The notes under the pieces are model-generated. The model made no database searches. It had not been told where the DNA came from and saw only the letters and a list, made by a program, of their open reading frames with translations. A stretch of DNA of 64,000 bases from Beroe forskalii (Eukaryota; Ctenophora; Nuda; Beroida; Beroidae), in NCBI GenBank assembly GCA_011033025.1, contig WFMF01000441.1, positions 87,433 through 151,432 of the forward strand, given 5' to 3'. This document shows positions 1-14,221 of this stretch, piece by piece. Numbering within the stretch: position 1 is the first letter of the stretch; every line of letters begins with the position of its first letter. A program made the translations under genes and the position numbers.

Positions 1-400
1 CATTCTCCTCCTGATCAAAGCAAAGAAAGCCAAGGGGAGGATAAAGTTACAGGGCCTTTCCATGGTGCTGGCTACTGTAGCTATCCACATCCTGTTTTCC
101 GCTCCCATAGGGCTTGCCTTCGTTGTGACCCTCTTTGCTGACAAGGAAGACAAGGATTTCTCAACGACCCACTTCAGCTATCTCTATAAAATGTACCGAT
201 GTGGCGTGTTCATCGCAGCCATTTCAGGAATGGCTAATTTCTTCATATACACCCTGACTCTCTCCAGCTTCAGAGAGTTCCTTAAAGCAACTGGCAGAAG
301 GATGATAGCAGCAGTGAAGAAAAAGGAAGAAGATGGAGCGAGGTCTGGTGCCAGGATGGTAAGGACAAGGAAACAGCTTCAAACCACCAAGATGACTTGA
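1..400 (+). CDS. 7TM receptor, C-terminal fragment (cut by window edge)
   Basis: The frame is open from base 1 to the stop at 398-400. It encodes the end of TM5, a short third intracellular loop, TM6, TM7 and a basic C-tail rich in Lys/Arg. It is nearly identical to the C-terminal third of the intact receptor at 36512-37576, including the TM7 stretch NFFIYTLTLSSFREFL, which stands where class A receptors have NPxxY. The third loop lacks about 16 residues present in the other copy. The 5' part lies outside the window, so whether the gene is intact cannot be judged. It is antisense to, and possibly nested in an intron of, the CMTR1 gene. An AATAAA at 1062-1067 could be its poly(A) signal. The ligand is unknown. 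Confidence 0.8.
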   Translation, partial: ILLLIKAKKAKGRIKLQGLSMVLATVAIHILFSAPIGLAFVVTLFADKEDKDFSTTHFSYLYKMYRCGVFIAAISGMANFFIYTLTLSSFREFLKATGRRMIAAVKKKEEDGARSGARMVRTRKQLQTTKMT

Positions 401-1142
401 ATTGAATAGCGGAAACTTCTTCTGCTATTGAGGATGATGCCACATGATTCCTCAAAATTTTTGCGTTAAATTTAAGGACTGAAGACTGATTTATGAATTA
501 ATTTAATCCAAACCATTGGTGTAACGACCCGCCGACGAAGGAAAACTGCAGGTGTCCAAAATGCTCGAGGGACGGCAAAATCTCGCAAAATTCTAAATCT
601 GAAAGGGTCTTACAAAATGGTGCTGAATTCGAAGGGGGGGGGGGAGTTTTGTGTTTGGGGTTGTTGAGGGGGGGTGCATACTTAGAAGGATTTAACCGTA
701 CCCTCCGTCGCGCACACTTTTGTTCCTGCAACACGACCCTCCAAATTTCTAAATGTCCCGCGCTAGGGATGGGTGGAATCCATCTAGGGTCGCACTTGCA
801 CATCTTAACCCCCTTAACGTATCTCCCCCTTCCCAGACATGAGACATTGGAAATTTATTTTCTTAACAGACAGAGTTTTTTGCTGTTCTGTACCCATAAT
901 GATTACGCTTATAATGATTTAATCTTTAAATGAGTGTTGAGTGAAATAATTGTATGTTATTTGAAGTTAGTAAAACTTTCATCTTTCTCAACTTTTCTTT
1001 TTATTAAGTTATTAGTTTTACAGTGTAAAATGAATCAAAATTCCGTGAAAAATTTGTTAAAAATAAATAGAAAAAAGAAAAATGGCTGGAGAATGCCAAA
1101 AATAAAGCTTAAATTAGCAAAATTCATTTTTTGCCACTTAAA
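1..1142 (+). repeat. Segmental duplication, copy 1 (receptor 3' end plus 3' flank)
   Basis: Bases 1 to about 1142 align in the same orientation with about 37135-38313. Similarity covers the receptor C-terminal coding part, the 3'UTR and about 700 bases of flank. Differences are scattered substitutions, small indels in homopolymers, and a 40-50-base insertion in the coding part of copy 2. Similarity stops abruptly after the shared string gccacttaa. The left limit lies outside the window. Confidence 0.9.
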
Positions 1143-1749
1143 TTAGTCGTTTCGAGTTATCTATGTAATAGTGAAGACTTTGATAAGTCGAGTTAAATGT
1201 TCCAAGTGAGAAACCGTAACTGTAAGTAAAATTCTCCATTTTTTCGCTGTTTTGAGGTGCATACTGCATTGAATGTATATGGTTGTCAGCCAATGATCAT
1301 CACAAACACAATACTACACACGCACGATTTAACGCAGTAATTATACTACACATCCACGACTAATTATCACAGATCATTATCAATGCTTTAATGATTATTA
1401 TTAAAACAGTCAATATACTCCAATAGTTGACACCTAACTCTGATAATTTGTGAAATATTGTCCTATAAATTTCACTAAGTATTTCACAGTTACAATACAA
1501 ATCACGGTTTAAAGGACCGTATCGGAGAATCGACATCTCCAAAGGGCAACACATTACAGAGCTAATCAAAATGATAAATCCAAATTCCAATATTGGAATA
1601 CATAATTTTGACACTCGATATTTGAATATCGAATAATGCTCGGTTCGGTGACACTTATTAACATGACGTGTGAGTCTACAAATTGACAGATCTGAGTGAA
1701 ACAGCACCAATTAATTGACATAATATGCTGATAACCGGTACATGCCCAC
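1143..1749. other. Gene-less AT-rich stretch
   Basis: Between the end of the receptor duplication and the last visible CMTR1 exon. Open frames here have no recognisable domain and AT-rich composition. It is probably CMTR1 intron. Nothing else is seen. Confidence 0.6.
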
Positions 1750-4700
1750 CTGTTCTGAAATATAACCATAGCGATGCTCTCGAAAGGGTTGGAGCGCGTC
1801 CTTGCTTCCCTCAAGTCACCGTCAGGCAAATTATCAAATATCGTTTTAGCTTCAATAATGTCCTCCAGGATCTCAGATGAGACGAATCTAGGAGCAGTAG
1901 GATTTTAGATAGTTACTACTTTAAAATTATCATATAAATTACTGTCAGTATGGTGACTGATCGTGGTTACAACTTGAATTTTCTTAGAATTACAGATCGT
2001 GTAGCTGAATTGCCAAGTAATTTGCTATATTGTGATGATAACGGTTTGAAATGTAAGGAATTCAGTCAAACAATGGCTTGGATAATGATCACTGCTATTA
2101 GAGATCCGGAAGGACTGTGTATTTCCGTACACTACACAGATGAAACCACCATGTAGGGTAGACGTATGTCGTGTATATACCTACACTCGAGCTGGTTAGG
2201 TATACCCTAATTAGGCCGGTATACCCTATCATCCAGCAATTAGCTAGTAACTATAGTTCGAGCTTTGTACCTGGTTTCATCCTCCACCGTGTCCTTCCTA
2301 GGTCCTGTGAGCTGCTGAATGGAGGGGGACTTGAAGTAGCTCTCATCGAGTGGGTGAGTGGGTTTCGACATCCACTCGACCTGTACGTGAGTGGAAATGG
2401 GTCGCTCCTTCCACTCCTCTGACGTGCTCTGGAAACCTGCCACACAGACGATAGGACATAGGACCAAGTAATTACTTCATGTAAACTTCATAATATATCT
2501 ACATGTAGTAATGAACCTTGGGCAGTGGCCTTGAGAAGCTTAGGTACACCCGAAGTTAGCAACGGTCATTTGTCAATGCTGATCGCTGAAGAATACTGTC
2601 TACTACTTAAAAAATCCATTCCAGAATGCCATGAATCACCTGAGTTTCTCAACATGATAATTGTGCCAAATGACGTCATTCTGTTCAAATCGTTACATCA
2701 ACAGCGTCACATACCCTCGATGTAATGTCCGAGGCCCCTCTGTCCCTTCTGTCTGCTGGCTTGCACTGGTTCTGTGATTCCTTGACTCTCCTTCCCCAAC
2801 CCGGCACCAGACTCGTATCCCATGCCTTTCTGGTGAAAAAGAGCGCTTCGTTAGTTCGTCCAAAAAGGTGTGGGAGAGACAGGTTATTATTTATTTCCTG
2901 TCCTTATAATCTCAGCAATCAAATTGGAGCGGAACTTCTCCCATTTGTCAGTTGCCAGCTCAGACCTCGCAGCATTAACAGTTTAATGAAAAAAACATAT
3001 CAGTTCGGGACCATTTTGAGATATACTATATTCCGAGGGACACTGATGAAAACACCGGAATAAGAACTCAACTCACCATCATTTTGAGGGCTGCATCACT
3101 GTAGTCGGAGCCCCCCAACCCACCAGACTGCTCTACTTTCATTATACTTTCCTGAAACACGTACATTATAGCATTAATTCATGTCACTGAACTGTAACTC
3201 AGATAATTGGCATTCATAACCCATTCAAGTAGTAGATGGATGGCATTATGAATTTAATAAAAACAAAAAGTAAAGTTCTATAAACTTTCCAAGATTTCCT
3301 AACTATTCTCAGCGAAAACAGCAAAGAGAAGAGAGACTCACTCTCTTTGTCATTGGGATCGTCTTTTCCGTGGGCGTTCACCCAGTCAGGGTCCGCTTTG
3401 ATGCCCAGTATGCTGTTACCCATGTTATCTGAGATAGAAGTTCATATTATATTCTTATCTACAAACTACTGTACAGAAGTAATCTGATCAACCATGTCTC
3501 TATAGTTAATAAGCAGTAAATAAAAGGAGCAACATGAAGAGTCTATGATATAGTGTAAATTGTATAATATCTGATAGTATAAACCGAGTGTACCAGGCAA
3601 AGATTACAGAGTACTCAGTACACTGATACTGTACTCAGTACATTGATACATGTTTACATGTGACGAAATGTGTCAGTTAATCGAGAGTAAATCGCCAACT
3701 TTAGAGCGATTAGGGATCATTCACATATTACGTAATCAATTTTTGGCCGATTTCAACCCCCTCCCCCTCGTAATTAACTTTACATTAGTTGTATTTGTTA
3801 CAATAACCTGTAACGTAATCATTTGTAAACCCCCTCCCCCCTCTAGGTGATTACGTAATATGTGAACGATACTGGCGTGCTTTTAATTATATCAAGATAG
3901 GCTCCAGTCTAACATATCTAGGTCCTTATTCATCTAAGATCTCCTTGTCTAGAAAACTGCCAGTAAACATGCAAAGATACAAATAGATCCCTGGACTCGG
4001 TGACGATACTCAAAAAGGCATTCGAAAGCGGGAAAGCTCCCGCTCTTTGATCTATTGTACTCTCGTACATCAGATAACACAATATATCTACCCAATCCAG
4101 ATAATACTATGCTAATTGTAATATGGGCGGTGATTAAGCGAACCTCTAGGATCCCGAAATCGCCATGGCAAAGACTGACCAGCGTGCGAGATAATGATAA
4201 AGCCGTGCGCCGATTTGTCAATGTCGAATGGACTGGTGGGTAAAATGCTCCATGATGATGATATTTACCTGTTGAGGTGGGAGAGAGGAGGCCTTGGAGG
4301 GGTGAGGAAGGCTCCTGGTTGTACCTAGGACTCAGGATATCCGCCGAATCTCCTCCCCCATTGATCACTACAGGGTATTCTGTGTTGATGTGCTGGAGCA
4401 GTCTCCTCTTCTTAGGCGAGTACGAGGGCACTGCCTCGCTGTCTCGTCTCACTGTCTCGCTGTCTCGTCTCACTGCCTCGCTGTCTCGTCTCACTGTCTC
4501 TGAGTCTCGTCTCAATGTCTCTGAGTCTCGTCTCACTGTCTCTGAGTCTCGTCTCACTGCCTCTGAGTCTCGTCTCACTGCCGCATGTTCGGACACTGCA
4601 TCTCGTCTCACTGCCACATGCTCGGGCATGCTCCTCTTCCTCGACACAGATCTCTCAGAGAGCAGAGCTTCCGTAGAGAAGTCGGAGATGGTGTCCGAGG

Positions 4701-4767
4701 GGATCTCGCATCGTCTGATGGTCGGGAGCTTGGTGTCGATGTTGATGATATCGTCATCATCAGACAT
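1750..4767 (-). CDS. CMTR1: Cap-specific mRNA 2'-O-methyltransferase 1, N-terminal exons
   Basis: CMTR1 is the nuclear enzyme that 2'-O-methylates the first transcribed nucleotide of capped mRNA. Exons seen: 4269-4767 (start MSDDDD, acidic/Ser-rich, heptad repeats, basic KKRR), 3342-3428, about 3077-3135 or 3151, 2715-2829 (G-patch with GMGYESGAGLGKESQG and QKGQRGLGHYIEG), 2271-2436 (ends RKDTVEDET) and 1750-1887 (ARTRSNPFESI, matching the ARTRANPYE region just before the methyltransferase domain). The last four junctions keep phase with consensus GT-AG. The exon 2 to exon 3 join stays in frame only with a weak acceptor at 3135; the better-looking acceptor at 3151 shifts frame. The catalytic Rossmann domain is not in the window. 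It should lie to the left, unless the receptor duplication at 1-1142 truncated the gene. Family assignment is firm; the assignment of exons 1-2 rests on phase and position. Confidence 0.85.
3713..3869. mobile_element. Short foldback (MITE-like) element, about 157 bp
   Basis: Terminal inverted repeats of about 22 bases, left atcattcacatattacgtaa and its near reverse complement at the right end, surround a core with two C-rich tracts (ccccctcccc). It sits inside a CMTR1 intron. Size and structure fit a non-autonomous DNA transposon; the family is not identifiable. Confidence 0.7.
4429..4615 (-). repeat. 21-bp coding tandem repeat (RRDSEAV/RRDSETV heptads)
   Basis: About nine imperfect 21-base units lie inside the first CMTR1 exon and encode a heptapeptide of the form RRDSE(A/T)V, with a diverged unit toward the N-terminus. 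The units alternate paired arginines with Asp-Ser-Glu, which resembles a basophilic or acidophilic kinase site. This is seen directly; a function is not implied. Confidence 0.85.
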
Positions 4768-5376
4768 CGCTAGTAGAGATTAAATCGTGTGTCAGGTAAA
4801 TATTCAGAAATAGGCAAACAATTTACAAACATCATCAAAGATAAGAATGAAAATGATCAGGAATTAAACTCAAAGACCTCGTGACAGTCTCACACTATTA
4901 CAGTATTCACTATACAGACATCCATTTGAAACCTATGTAATTGATGGATGAAAGGTGCTTATCAATGAGCAATGATCATCTAAATAACGGAAAGAAAAAT
5001 ATTATTTCAATTTTCTAACGTGACAAGACACAGTTGCCCAATAATAAGTTAGAATATATTAAGATGATGGAACAATCTGAAAATCCGGTCTTTATAAACA
5101 CGTAAGCAATTGGACTAGATTCAAAACAATAAATATAACTAATTGATGCAAAAGATTCTATTTCCCCTGACTGATTCCTCAAAAGGGAACAAAATCGAAA
5201 AGGTGAAAGTTATTAACCGTACCCGCAAATAATCAATATCTACTTCAAATTTCAATCATCGACCAGGTAAAACTTCAAGGATTTCATGAACCCAAAACGC
5301 AGTACTAACGCCAACCGGGAATATTTATCACCTATTATTATTTTACACCTATTTAGAAACTTCGAATAACTAAGTT
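4768..5376. other. Intergenic region between CMTR1 start and TrpRS stop
   Basis: AT-rich sequence between two genes on the same strand. It must hold the CMTR1 promoter/5'UTR and the TrpRS 3'UTR, but I see no convincing TATA box, CpG cluster or repeat. Confidence 0.5.
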
Positions 5377-8553
<3,177 letters not shown>

Positions 8554-8876
8554 TGGTGGAGCGCTATGAGACGACCTGGGACTAGAAGACACGTGACCCT
8601 TTAGGGAACCAGTGACAGGAGGGCGTGTCAGAGAGGAGATGGGTCTGAGAGAAGGAGGGAAACTGCTGGTAGACGAGCAGTGTCTGAGAGAAGGAGGGAA
8701 GGTGTTGTTACAGGGAAAGGAGGAAGAGGAGGAGGAGGAGGAGTGTCTACTGAGTGGCTGTCTGCCTGCAGACAGCAAGGAGCCAAGCAGGTATCTGCAG
8801 GAACTGATAACGGGACTTCTGCTATGAAAAGGTGAGTTTGGTTAAATGTTTAGATAAGAAATTAAGATATTAGTCA

Positions 8877-9164
8877 TTTTTTTCCCAAAACCAAAAAGGA
8901 TTTGGTTGTGATGGTCCGCGGCGGTTTTAAGGCGTTCTTTACTGTAAAACCCATGATATGAGAAAGAACGCGACGGTTAAAACTGCTGCAACGTCACTTA
9001 TAAAATATACAGCATTCACGTAACTTTAATGCATCAAAAAAGTGCCGTTGCGGCAGTTTTAACCGTCGCGTTCTTTCTCATATCATGGGTTTTACAGTAA
9101 AGAACGCCTTAAAACCGCCGCGGACCATCACAACCAAATCCTTTTTGGTTTTGGGAAAAAAATA
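8877..9164. mobile_element. Perfect long-arm foldback element (MITE-like), about 290 bp
   Basis: Arms of about 115 bases are essentially perfect inverted repeats: left starts tcccaaaaccaaaaaggat, right ends with its reverse complement. The loop is about 60 bases. RNA from this locus would form a long perfect hairpin. There is no ORF. The near-identity of the arms suggests recent origin or arm-to-arm conversion. Confidence 0.9.
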
Positions 9165-9817
9165 TCACCCTTTTTCTGTGCCCAGATATTGAAATTTGGC
9201 GTCAAATCGCGCGTAAAAATTCGCGTTACCTAGCATTACTGATGACGTCACAATTACGTCATAAAATTAGATGAACTATCTGAGACCCATTCATTAACAC
9301 AATTGGGACTATGACCGACAACATATCCAAAGATGAAGTTCTGGGGTGGTCCCGTTCTCTCTCCACTAGCTTCACAAGTTTTGCAATTTTTTGGTATTTT
9401 TTTCGTGTCAAAGTGTTTTAAACAATCGCATATATCTCAATGATGCCGGGGAGTCCAGAACTTTTCGACCACATTTTTGAAAAGTACATTAAATTTCCTT
9501 TCTACGCTAGGAGGAGCATTTTTTCCTATCTCGAAAGCTTCATACCGAAAAATTGCGTTAAAAAACGCCTATTTTTGGGAAAATCGACATTTGAAATTCT
9601 TAGTTTTGTGACGTCATTATGACGTCATTAACATGACGTAAAATAGTTTTTAAGGTCACTAACTGCAAGTTCTATCTTTCTACTTTCCAACGCTGGGTCG
9701 ATGATCTCTGTATCTTTTATGGTTCCCGAGATATCGCCGTTTAAATAGGGTACACTTCTTGCACTAAAGCGTCATCTCTCTATATGTATATATATACCTC
9801 TATATATCTGTATATAC

Positions 9818-10430
9818 ATATGGATAGCCAAAAACAATTGAAAATTGTTTGGGTTTCGCAGCCACTCCAGTACCTAAAATTGTACGATTAAAAATATTGA
9901 TATGAGTTTTAATCGCAGCCTGTCCGTGGCGGTGTGCTTTGGTTACTAAGAAATGAGCAGAATATAACATTCATCATCTCACTGCGGTTTAAGTCTCCTT
10001 CAATTAACTAATTGAGCGTGAATTGACGTGATTAAGACAGTACCTAAAATTTTTAGCATTCTTTTGGACTGTTTTCAATTGAAAAAGGCTTGAACGCATT
10101 CTTAAATTAATCGTACGTTTATCTTATAACTAGCGACTTTTCACGGGAAAACACAATTTAAAACGTGAGTCCACTAGACTGTAATAATGCATGATTTTAT
10201 GTCGTTAGGAATCAACGAAGTCAATTATTGATTGCTGGAGACTGAATATCGCGATTGTGAAGATGTCCAAAGATCATATTCTGCTCAAGATAATTCTTTC
10301 TAACCAAAGCACACCGCCACGGACAGGCTGCGATTAAAACTCATATCAATATTTTTAATCGTACAATTTTAGGTACTGGAGTGGCTGCGAAACCCAAACA
10401 ATTTTCAATTGTTTTTGGCTATCCATATCA
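9818..10430. mobile_element. Foldback element with about 130-bp terminal inverted repeats
   Basis: The left end ggatagccaaaaacaattga and its reverse complement at about 10430 bound arms of about 130 bases, including gcacaccgccacggacaggc and its complement. Flanks read atat on both sides, a possible 4-bp target-site duplication (or TA plus extension). The centre (about 345 bases) has no coding frame. Confidence 0.85.
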
Positions 10431-10439
10431 CTCTTTTTT

Positions 10440-11525
10440 GGCATAAAACTTACGGCAGTCAGTCCAAGTTGTGATAATTGATTTAATTGGTCAATAATCT
10501 CATTAAGCATTTGACCACCGGTATTCAGATTAAATATCCAAAAGTACAAAACGTAATTTTGGCTCTAGTAAATAATACCGTTAGTTGGAATAAAGTCACT
10601 AACATTTTTACTCTTTGAGTTATACGAGATAATAGCTTTAATTGGTCAATTATCTAATTAAGCAGTTGACAACCGGTACTCAAATTGAATGTATAAAACG
10701 TAATTTTGGCCTTAGTTAATGATGCCGTTAGAATTAAGTCGCTATCTTTGTTACTTCTTGAGTTATACGCGATAATTACTTTAATTGGCCAATTATCTAA
10801 TTAAGCGGTTGGCAACCGGTACTTAATTCAAACGCACAAATCTTAATTTTGGCTTTAGTTAATGATGCCGTTAAAATTAAGTCGCTATCTTTGTTACTTC
10901 TTGAGTTATAAGCGATAATTACTTTAATTGGTCAATTAACTAATTAAGCGGTTGGCAACCGGTACTTAAATTCAAACGTACAAATCGTAATTTTGGCTTT
11001 AGTTAATGATGCCGTTAGAATTAAGTCGCTATCTTTGTTACTTCTTGAGTTATAAGCGATAATTACTTTAATTGGTCAATTAACTAATTAAGCGGTTGGC
11101 AACCGGTACTTAAATTAAACGTACAAATCGTAATTTTGGCTTTAGTTAATGATGCCGTTAAAATTAAGTCGCTATCTTTGTTACTTCTTGAGTTATAAGC
11201 GATAATTACTTTAATTGGTCAATTAACTAATTAAGCGGTTGGCAACCGGTACTTAATTCAACCGCACAAATCTTAATTTTGACTTTAATTAATGATGCCG
11301 TTAGAATTAAGTCGTTATCTTTGTTACTTCTTGTGTTATAAGCGATAATTACTTTAATTGGTCAATTAACTAATTAAGCGGCTGGCAACCGGAATTTAAA
11401 TCAAACGAATAAATCGTAGTTCTGGCTTAAGTTAATGATGCCGTTGGAATTGAGACGCTAACATGTTTACTTTTGGAGTTATACGCGATAATTAGTTTAA
11501 TTGGCCAATTAACCAATTAAGGAAT
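10440..11525. repeat. About 143-bp tandem satellite, about 7 copies
   Basis: Units recur every 143-144 bases; the landmark accggt is seen near 10672, 10815, 10958, 11102 and 11245, with diverged units before and after. Each unit carries gatgccgtta, agtcgctatctttgttactt and ttaattggtcaatta. The outer copies are most diverged and the central ones nearly identical. It abuts the foldback element ending at 10430. Confidence 0.9.
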
Positions 11526-11879
11526 TGTCATTTTAAAATTTTATATGGCCTAATGCACGCACACCATTCTGAAGTTTCATATGCCGTTTAGATTATGAGT
11601 CTATCTTTTATGGTTCTCGAGAACACTCAAACATAGTTTTTATCATCGAGTCGGGTCGGGTCGGGTCGTCGTAGTCCATGTTCTAATTTTCGATAAAATA
11701 GCGTTTTTTTGGTAATTTATTGTGAGAAAACGACGCGGTCGATTTTCATGAAATTTTCAGGGTTTGTTATTTATGTTATGGACTACGCCTGTACAAATTT
11801 TCATGACCAACAGATTAAATTAACATGTTAAAAACGCGACTCGAAAATCGCGATTTTCGCGATTTACTGTATTTTTATA

Positions 11880-12200
11880 TAATAGGCGCTGGCAAACGTA
11901 TTTTTCAATACTTGAAAAACGGTTTCGCTACCACTTTTAGCACTTCATGCTGGTACTACTGGCTTGTTTGGAGTGTCTGGCCAGCAGTCCCGGCCCTTCG
12001 GGCCGGGACTGCTGGCCTGTTCGGCTGCCCTCGGCCCTTCGGGCCGAGAGCATCTGCCCTTCGGGCAGATGCTCTCGGTTAGCATCCCCGGCCCTTCGGG
12101 CCGGGGCTGCAGACTCTCGGATGCCCTCGGCCCTTCGGGCAGATGCCCTCGGAGGGAGGGACTTTTCCGTGGCTGCGGGCGCTTGCCAGCGCCACCCTCG
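11880..12200. mobile_element. GC-rich foldback with UUCG-type hairpin array 1
   Basis: Bounded by ggcgctggcaaacg on the left and gcgcttgccagcgcc on the right. Between 11985 and 12150 are at least four consecutive short palindromes with a ccTTCGgg centre, such as cccggcccttcgggccggg and catctgcccttcgggcagat. In RNA each would be a GC stem capped by the stable c(UUCG)g tetraloop. No credible protein frame. Confidence 0.75.
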
Positions 12201-12369
12201 ATTTTGGCTATATTCAAGTTGTAATAACTCGGCCATTTTTAATCCAATCGATCTGACAGTTGCACCTTTGACCTCTAAACATGCGATGTTCAAATTTTGG
12301 TGCAATTTCGGCAACGGGAACTTACTCAAATTTTAACGTGAAATATGGCCAATCCATGAAAACATATAG

Positions 12370-12675
12370 TTGGGGGCTGGCAAGCAAAGTTAACAAAACT
12401 CACTTCCGATGTCCGGAAGCTCGTTTACTGTAAGGATTGCCGTTCAATGCTCGCCCTCGGACCCTTCGGGTCCTCGGGCTCGCGCTCGGGCCTTCGGCCC
12501 TCGCACTGTTAGGTCCGCCGTCCAATGCTCGCCCTCGGACCCTTCGGGTCCTCGGGCTCGCGGCTCGGGCCTTCGGCCCTGGCACTGTTACGACCGCCGT
12601 CCAATGCTCGCCCTCGGGCCCTTCGGGCCCTCGGGCTCGCAAACCGCCGCGGGGGGCTTGCCAGCCCCCTGATAC
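12370..12675. mobile_element. GC-rich foldback with UUCG-type hairpin array 2
   Basis: Bounded by gggggctggcaagc and gcttgccagccccc. Between 12455 and 12635 an approximately 90-base unit containing ggacccttcgggtcc and gggccttcggccc repeats about two and a half times. It is related in architecture to the array at 11880-12200. Several overlapping frames stay open only because the repeat lacks stops. Confidence 0.75.
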
Positions 12676-12807
12676 AACTGTATCGATTCACATTTATACC
12701 TACACGAAATCATAGCTCATTGGAATATGGCTACTAAGAAATGTTTTTTCGAAATTTGGATATTAATCAGTAGAAATTTATTTTGAAACCGTTGTGATAC
12801 AGAAAAT

Positions 12808-13325
12808 TGGGTAAATTGAGGGATCCGTCGAGGCCAGTATCACGACAGTATCGCGCCAGTATCAGGCTTACCTCACGCCGTTATCGCGCCAGTATCACGC
12901 CAGTATCGCGCCAGTATCGCGCCAGTATCACGCCAGTATCACGCCAGTATCGCGCCAGCCGACACTTACTTTAAAAGCCAGGACGCCAGTAGCACGCCAA
13001 TATCAGATCATATACTGGCGTGTTACTGGCGTCCTGGCTTAAAGTTAGGTTAGACTGGCGCGATACTGGCGTGATAATGGCGTACTACTGGCGCGCTACT
13101 GGCGTGATACTGGCGCGATACTGGCGTGCTACTAGCGTGCTACTGGCGTGCTACTGGCACGCTACTGGCGTGATACTGGCGCGATACTGGCGTGATACCG
13201 GCGCGATAACGACGTGAGGTAGGCCTCATACTGGCGCGATACTGGCGCGATACTGGCGTGGTACTGGCCTGTTACTGGCGCGATACTGGCGTGATACTGG
13301 ACTCGACGCATCGCTCAATTTACCG
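12808..13325. mobile_element. Foldback whose arms are 11-bp tandem repeats
   Basis: The outer ends taaattgag...gtcgag and ctcgac...ctcaattta are inverted. The left arm is a tandem run of cgccagtatca-type 11-mers, the right arm is the complementary run tactggcgtga/tactggcgcga, and the turn is near 13005-13020. It combines a minisatellite with a palindrome of about 515 bases. Confidence 0.9.
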
Positions 13326-14221
13326 AAAATGATGGGGAAATCAGAATCAAAAAATGGTACTACCGTTAATGGGCGAAAAATCAAGAACAAAATTGGTACC
13401 ATACACTATACAGTGCCTCTTTATTTACAGTTAAGGTATTTAGTACAGTACATTACTCAGTAGGTCCATAAAATCTGAATGAATAAAACACTTTCAGAAA
13501 CTTTGAACTTTCTTTTGACAGAATGTAATACTGACAGAATGCAGTACTGACAACAGATATTGTTCTCAACTTCTCATCCTTATATCAGATTAAGAGGCTA
13601 CTAATAAAGATTTGAATTTAAAAAGCAATGGTCTTCTAATCATGTGAAAGACCTCTGCAAAGTGAATCAAAGGGAAGCAATAAGTTAAGACAAACTAATT
13701 TGATAACAGACCCAGATACTTATCTATATAACTTTATTCGAATAAACGTACTTAATAAGTTCTTGCACTTACCTTTCAGTAAATTTCTACCGTGAATCAT
13801 TCTTTTCTATCTAAGCCATCATTAATAGATAGACCATCGTAATTGGTAATTATTTGATTACCCAACACTCAACTTAAATGAGTAACAAATTCAACTAAAT
13901 ACCTATAACCAAAAACAAAATTTCCTTTCTTTGTCATAATTATAAACACATGGGAACCTTCTTCACACATTAAATATTTCTATGTTACTTCAACATGTTA
14001 ATAATAGGGACTGTTTGCATTCATATCCCTTGCCCAGCAAGGGGGTAATGACATCGTGAAGTGGATTCATCACATCAGATTAAAACCTATATTTTACAAT
14101 TTAATAACGCAGGCGTATAAATACACACCATCTGCATCTGGGCAGCTACCGAGGTCCGTGACATACCGATTAGTTATACCATGGCATACCTACGGTATAC
14201 GTTCCACACACGAGGTATTCC
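13326..14221. other. AT-rich gene-less stretch
   Basis: No repeat, RNA gene or coding frame that I can support. It may contain the 3'UTR of the minus-strand gene ending at 14222. Confidence 0.5.

Noticed and set aside
1950-2725. Plus-strand frames at 1950-2156 and 2525-2725
   Set aside because: They overlap or flank CMTR1 exons on the other strand and have no recognisable motif.
11947-12715. GC-rich overlapping frames (90-130 codons, Gly/Pro/Arg-rich)
   Set aside because: Open only because the hairpin repeats lack stop codons; present in several frames on both strands with repeat-derived composition.
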